The notes under the pieces: model-generated
What the model was told of the DNA's origin: nothing
The model's database searches: none
The model's input: the letters and a program-made list of their open reading frames with translations, nothing else
Translations under genes and position numbers: made by a program
Assembly (NCBI RefSeq): GCF_900143285.1
Contig: NZ_FRDN01000006.1
Span: 1-64,000 of the forward strand
From: Desulfitobacterium chlororespirans DSM 11544
GTDB taxonomy: Bacteria > Bacillota > Desulfitobacteriia > Desulfitobacteriales > Desulfitobacteriaceae
Length of the DNA stretch: 64,000 nucleotides
Direction: 5' to 3'
Part shown: piece by piece, positions 59,343 through 64,000 of the stretch
Layout of the letters: each line of letters begins with the position of its first letter
Numbering within the stretch: the stretch's first letter is position 1

Positions 59343-59348
59343 ATCAGC

Positions 59349-59819
59349 TCAATATCCCTTGCCCTGATCCCGGAAGTGCCGTTCAATCTCACGTTTAGCA
59401 TCCCGCTCGGCAATATCCTGGCGTTTATCATAGTTCTTTTTCCCCCGGCAAACCCCGAGTTCGATTTTCGCCAGGCCGTGTTTAAGGTAAATCTTAGTGG
59501 GAACCAGGGTCAGCCCCTGTTGCTGCACTTTCCCGATCAGCTTGATGATCTCGGAGCGATTGAGGAGGAGTTTGCGCTTGCGCAGGGGATCATGATTAAA
59601 ACGGTTCCCCTGCTCATAGGGGCTGATATGCAGCTGATAAAGCCAGACTTCACCGTTTTCGATCCGGGCATAGCTGTCTTTGAGGTTGACACGTCCGTTG
59701 CGAATGGATTTGATCTCGGTTCCGGTAAGGATAACTCCGGCTTCCAGCTTCTCTTCTACAAAATAATCATGATAGGCTTTGCGATTGTCAGAGATGACTT
59801 TTATTCCTTCAGATGCCAC
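59349..59819 (-). CDS. smpB: SsrA-binding protein SmpB
   Basis: A 156-residue tmRNA-binding protein for ribosome rescue by trans-translation. Family blocks: [64 protein letters not shown], and the basic tail [27 protein letters not shown] start behind GAGGAGGAG. No ssrA gene was recognised next to it. Confidence 0.96.
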   Translation of the reverse strand: MASEGIKVISDNRKAYHDYFVEEKLEAGVILTGTEIKSIRNGRVNLKDSYARIENGEVWLYQLHISPYEQGNRFNHDPLRKRKLLLNRSEIIKLIGKVQQQGLTLVPTKIYLKHGLAKIELGVCRGKKNYDKRQDIAERDAKREIERHFRDQGKGY

Positions 59820-59979
59820 AAGGCTCCTCCTCTCTATGCGTTATCACGTACAGTGTAAACTTTCAGATCTTCAGTATAGCATAGACTTTCGCCTTTTTCC
59901 AGCAGAGGCCGCCGTCCGGCGCAGTCTCCCTTCCCGCACAGCCTTCCTGCCCAGCCCGATACCGGCTCAATGCAAAAAA

Positions 59980-60007
59980 GAAGCAGAGGAACTCACTCCC
60001 CTGCTTC
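59980..60007 (-). terminator. Terminator after hppA
   Basis: GAAGCAG / CTGCTTC stem with TTTTTTGC on the minus-strand exit side. Confidence 0.65.
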
Positions 60008-60022
60008 CCTGCCTAAGTCGTT

Positions 60023-62044
60023 TTAAATTAAGAACGGAGCGATAATCAGAGAAATCGTACCCATAACCTTAATCAAAGCGTTTAAGGATGGACCGGCCGT
60101 ATCCTTGAAGGGGTCCCCTACAGTGTCCCCGATGACAGCTGCAGCATGGGTGGGGGTTCCTTTACCGCCGAGATTTCCAGCTTCAACATACTTCTTGGCA
60201 TTGTCCCAGGCTCCACCGGCGTTAGCCATGAAGATGGCCATCAGCAATCCGGAAACTGTTCCGCCGGCCAGCATTCCACCTAAAGCATCCTTACCGAGTA
60301 AAAATCCTACCAGGATCGGAGAGCCTATGGCTAAGAGTCCAGGAACAATCATTTGACGAATAGCAGCTTTAGTGGAGATATCCACGCAAGCGCGATAATC
60401 CGGTTTAGCCTTTCCTTCCATAAGACCAGGAATCTCACGGAATTGGCGGCGAACCTCACCGATCATTTCGAAAGCAGCTTTACCTACAGCTTCCATAGCA
60501 AAAGCAGAGAAGAGGAAGGGCAGGGCTGCACCAATGAAGAGACCGATAATCGTGGTGGGTACCAGGATGTCGATTCGATCCAGATGAGCAAGTTCAGAGT
60601 AAGCATTAAAGAGAGCTAAGGCGGTCAAGGCCGCGGAACCGATAGCGAATCCTTTCGCCACCGCCGCAGTGGTGTTCCCTACAGAGTCCAGTTTATCCGT
60701 GGTCTTACGGACCTCGGGCTCTAATTCAGCCATTTCGGCAATACCACCGGCATTATCGGCAACTGGTCCAAAGGAGTCAATGGCCACCACCATACCTGCC
60801 GTGGAAAGCATCGCCATAGCAGCCATAGCAATACCAAAGATACCGGCTACCGCAAAAGAAACATAGGTCGCAACACAGATGACAATAACAGGGAGTGCCG
60901 TACTCTTCATACCGGTAGCCAGACCTTGAATAATATTGGTGGCGGCACCGGTCTCAGAAGCTTTAGCTATTGCTTGAGCCGGGGCCTTCTGATTCGAAGT
61001 ATAGTACTCTGTCAATAAGCCGATCAGGATATTCACAACCAATCCACAAATAATGGCAATGAATATGTTGTTAGCAGTCAGCGTTAAACTTTCACTTACC
61101 TGGATAGGTTCAGTGATCATCAGTTGGACGATGGCGAAGGAAGCAATAGCCGTTAGAAGGTTAGTTCCCCATAAGCCTTTGTTTAAAGCTGTTTGAGGAT
61201 TGGCATTTTCCCCGGTGCGCACGAAAAAGCTGGCGATAATCGAGGAAAGTATTCCCGCGATACCGATCATCAGCGGCAGCATGAGCCCGGAGACTCCGCC
61301 CCCTACGGATTTGAAAGCTACGGCGCCAATCAGCATCGCCGCAATAGTGGTGGCAGCATAAGATTCAAACAGGTCGGCGCCCATTCCGGCAGTATCACCC
61401 ACATTATCCCCTACATTATCGGCGATAACAGCAGGGTTACGGGGATCATCTTCAGGAATACCGGCTTCGACTTTACCTACCAGGTCCGCACCCACGTCGG
61501 CTGCTTTCGTATAGATACCACCGCCGACACGAGCAAACAAGGCAATGGCACTGGCACCAAAGGCGAAGGAGTTAATGGTCTCCGCATCCTGGAACCAAAG
61601 GAAAAGAGCGGCAACCCCAATGAGACCTAAGCCGTTAACCGAAAGACCCATAACCGCCCCGGCGCGGAAGGATACGCCCAAAGCCTTGTTCAGGCTGGTC
61701 CGGGCAGCTTCCGTGGTCCGGGCATTAGCCCGGGTGGTAATTCCCATGCCCACATAACCGGCCACAGCGGAAAGCAGTGCTCCCACCAGGAAAGATACAG
61801 CCGTTTGCCAGCTTTTCAAAAAAGTTAGAATAAGAAAGATTATGATTACAAAGGGAATCAGTGTTTTGTACTGACGATTGAGGAATGCCATGGCACCCTC
61901 CTGAATCGCGAGAGAAATCTCCTGCATCCTTGCATTTCCCGGGCTTTCCTTTAAAACGCTACTTGCGAAATAGAAGGCAAATGCCAGCCCGACGAGACCT
62001 GCTAGGACAGCCCATATAGGCGTTGAAGCAAAATCCATTGTCAA
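60023..62044 (-). CDS. hppA: Membrane-bound pyrophosphatase (K+-dependent type, ion pump)
   Basis: A 673-residue, about 16-helix pump that couples PPi hydrolysis to export of H+ or Na+. Substrate motifs: [43 protein letters not shown] and [14 protein letters not shown]. The potassium-dependence position in GNTTAA is Ala, which marks the K+-dependent subfamily (Lys in K+-independent pumps). Whether it moves Na+ or H+ cannot be settled here. Monocistronic between smpB and secG. Confidence 0.94.
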   Translation of the reverse strand: MTMDFASTPIWAVLAGLVGLAFAFYFASSVLKESPGNARMQEISLAIQEGAMAFLNRQYKTLIPFVIIIFLILTFLKSWQTAVSFLVGALLSAVAGYVGMGITTRANARTTEAARTSLNKALGVSFRAGAVMGLSVNGLGLIGVAALFLWFQDAETINSFAFGASAIALFARVGGGIYTKAADVGADLVGKVEAGIPEDDPRNPAVIADNVGDNVGDTAGMGADLFESYAATTIAAMLIGAVAFKSVGGGVSGLMLPLMIGIAGILSSIIASFFVRTGENANPQTALNKGLWGTNLLTAIASFAIVQLMITEPIQVSESLTLTANNIFIAIICGLVVNILIGLLTEYYTSNQKAPAQAIAKASETGAATNIIQGLATGMKSTALPVIVICVATYVSFAVAGIFGIAMAAMAMLSTAGMVVAIDSFGPVADNAGGIAEMAELEPEVRKTTDKLDSVGNTTAAVAKGFAIGSAALTALALFNAYSELAHLDRIDILVPTTIIGLFIGAALPFLFSAFAMEAVGKAAFEMIGEVRRQFREIPGLMEGKAKPDYRACVDISTKAAIRQMIVPGLLAIGSPILVGFLLGKDALGGMLAGGTVSGLLMAIFMANAGGAWDNAKKYVEAGNLGGKGTPTHAAAVIGDTVGDPFKDTAGPSLNALIKVMGTISLIIAPFLI

Positions 62045-62265
62045 TAAACCCCCCTAAAATAATAATAATTTTTATAATTATGTAATGAGCCAGGTGTTCC
62101 CCTAAATACTAATTCAGTTTCCGTTTGGCGCCATTAAAATTACAACCTGGGATTGTTCATTATTGATTTTGGTAAGGTAATGGATGTGTTTTTAAAAGGA
62201 TTATCTTTCTGCGATGATCTTCTATTTCTACGGAAGCTGAATAAAGGGAAAAAGGGGACCTGGCC

Positions 62266-62490
62266 TTATTTCATGAGCCAGGCTACCCCCAGAGAACTCA
62301 GCAAAAATATTGCAGCTGAAGCTATGCTAACTTTTTGAAAGACAGCGTCCAAGCCCTTCTTTTTCCCAAAGAAGGATTCGCTGGCACCACCAATAGCTCC
62401 CAAACCTGCACTCACACCGGATTGAAGTAAAACCGTTGCGATCAGACCTAAGGAACTAAGAACTAATATTACGGTTAGAAAAATCACCAT
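62266..62490 (-). CDS. secG: Preprotein translocase subunit SecG
   Basis: A 74-residue, two-helix SecYEG component: LTVILVLSSLGLIATVLLQSG, GASESFFGKKKGLDAVFQKVS, then AAIFLLSSLGVAWL. Behind TAGGAGGTGAATAGGT. Located downstream of eno with a promoter of its own. Confidence 0.93.
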   Translation of the reverse strand: MVIFLTVILVLSSLGLIATVLLQSGVSAGLGAIGGASESFFGKKKGLDAVFQKVSIASAAIFLLSSLGVAWLMK

Positions 62491-62548
62491 ACCTATTCAC
62501 CTCCTAAATCTATTGAAAACCAATCGGAAGCAATCGCCTGCCTAGACC

Positions 62549-62601
62549 AGGTAAACCGCCACTTCTCTCCTGTTTTTGGCAACAGAATGGGGTGTGGCGG
62601 T
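62549..62601 (-). other. Hairpin in the secG leader
   Basis: ACCGCCAC (62549-62556) and GTGGCGGT (62594-62601) can pair in the 5' UTR of secG. No T run follows; it may stabilise or regulate the leader. Nothing else recognised. Confidence 0.35.
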
Positions 62602-62630
62602 CATTCCCTATGGTTTTAGTCAGTACCGCT

Positions 62631-62660
62631 ATTTTAGCATAAAAATTTGACAAATGGCAA
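62631..62660 (-). promoter_or_regulatory. secG promoter
   Basis: -35 TTGCCA (62660-62655), 18-bp spacer, -10 TAAAAT (62636-62631) with a TG one base upstream. Confidence 0.5.
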
Positions 62661-62692
62661 TAGTCTATACCCTAGCTGTCAATATATGGCCT

Positions 62693-63982
<1,290 letters not shown>

Positions 63983-64000
63983 CTAAATATAGTATTCATC

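Noticed and set aside
58900-59345. tmRNA gene (ssrA) beside smpB
   Set aside because: No tRNA-like ends or tag frame recognised; the stretch is taken by the riboswitch, promoter and terminator.

Overview
The window reads as a low-to-mid GC Clostridia chromosome, most likely Desulfitobacterium (close to D. hafniense). This is an inference from gene content: several paralogous Tat-exported DMSO-reductase-type operons, long YeiH-type transporters, Firmicute-style ribosome binding sites, DUF1659/DUF2922, and the eno-secG-hppA-smpB block. No rRNA, tRNA or CRISPR array was seen.

Layout. 1-330: end of an IS256-type element. 565-4906: a helical repeat protein and two paralogous YeiH/UPF0324 transporters; the second has a sigma-54 type -24/-12 promoter preceded by two palindromes. 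5080-8663: a histidine kinase and an NtrC-type sigma-54 activator, the obvious candidate to act on that promoter. 8677-13891: a TetR-controlled MacB-like efflux operon with a doubled operator around its -10 box. 14076-16588: an AT-rich, probably acquired trio (APH-like kinase, methyltransferase, GNAT). 16644-22540: glycerol kinase, a DxDD terpene cyclase, a cupin, a Fur-box DUF2325/DUF3793 operon, and two O6-alkylguanine transferase homologues.

22818-39857 is a respiratory region with three DMSO-reductase-family operons (A, B, C), each catalytic subunit - four-cluster Fe-S subunit - DmsC-type anchor, all on the minus strand. Locus B is accompanied by a TorD chaperone, a response regulator and a kinase whose sensor domain carries a CxxCH haem motif. 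Locus A keeps a nearly identical response regulator, but its kinase is reduced to a short relic and its torD is missing, so A looks like a partly decayed duplicate. All three operons, and the molybdenum-transport operon at 53000-58746, share upstream elements (TTAAC-N4-ATTAA-like box, AATAGAATT, ATTTGTTA).

40073-50392: an ABC1/UbiB kinase whose C-terminal membrane segment lies behind an in-frame UAG codon (notable because D. hafniense is known to decode UAG as pyrrolysine in some genes), an AbrB protein, then a TelA / solute-binding / XpaC / lipoprotein-VWA operon with a second, decayed copy beside it. 50788-52772: DUF3102, a HicB-like protein, and the DUF1659/DUF2922 pair.

53000-59086: a FecCD-type ABC importer interleaved with two divergent MoeA-like proteins that share an N-terminal CX3CX2CX3C motif. 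It is preceded by a probable Moco riboswitch and an intrinsic terminator. With the Moco-dependent reductases next door, this suggests a molybdenum (or tungsten) supply system tied to anaerobic respiration. 59349-63970: smpB, membrane pyrophosphatase, secG and enolase.
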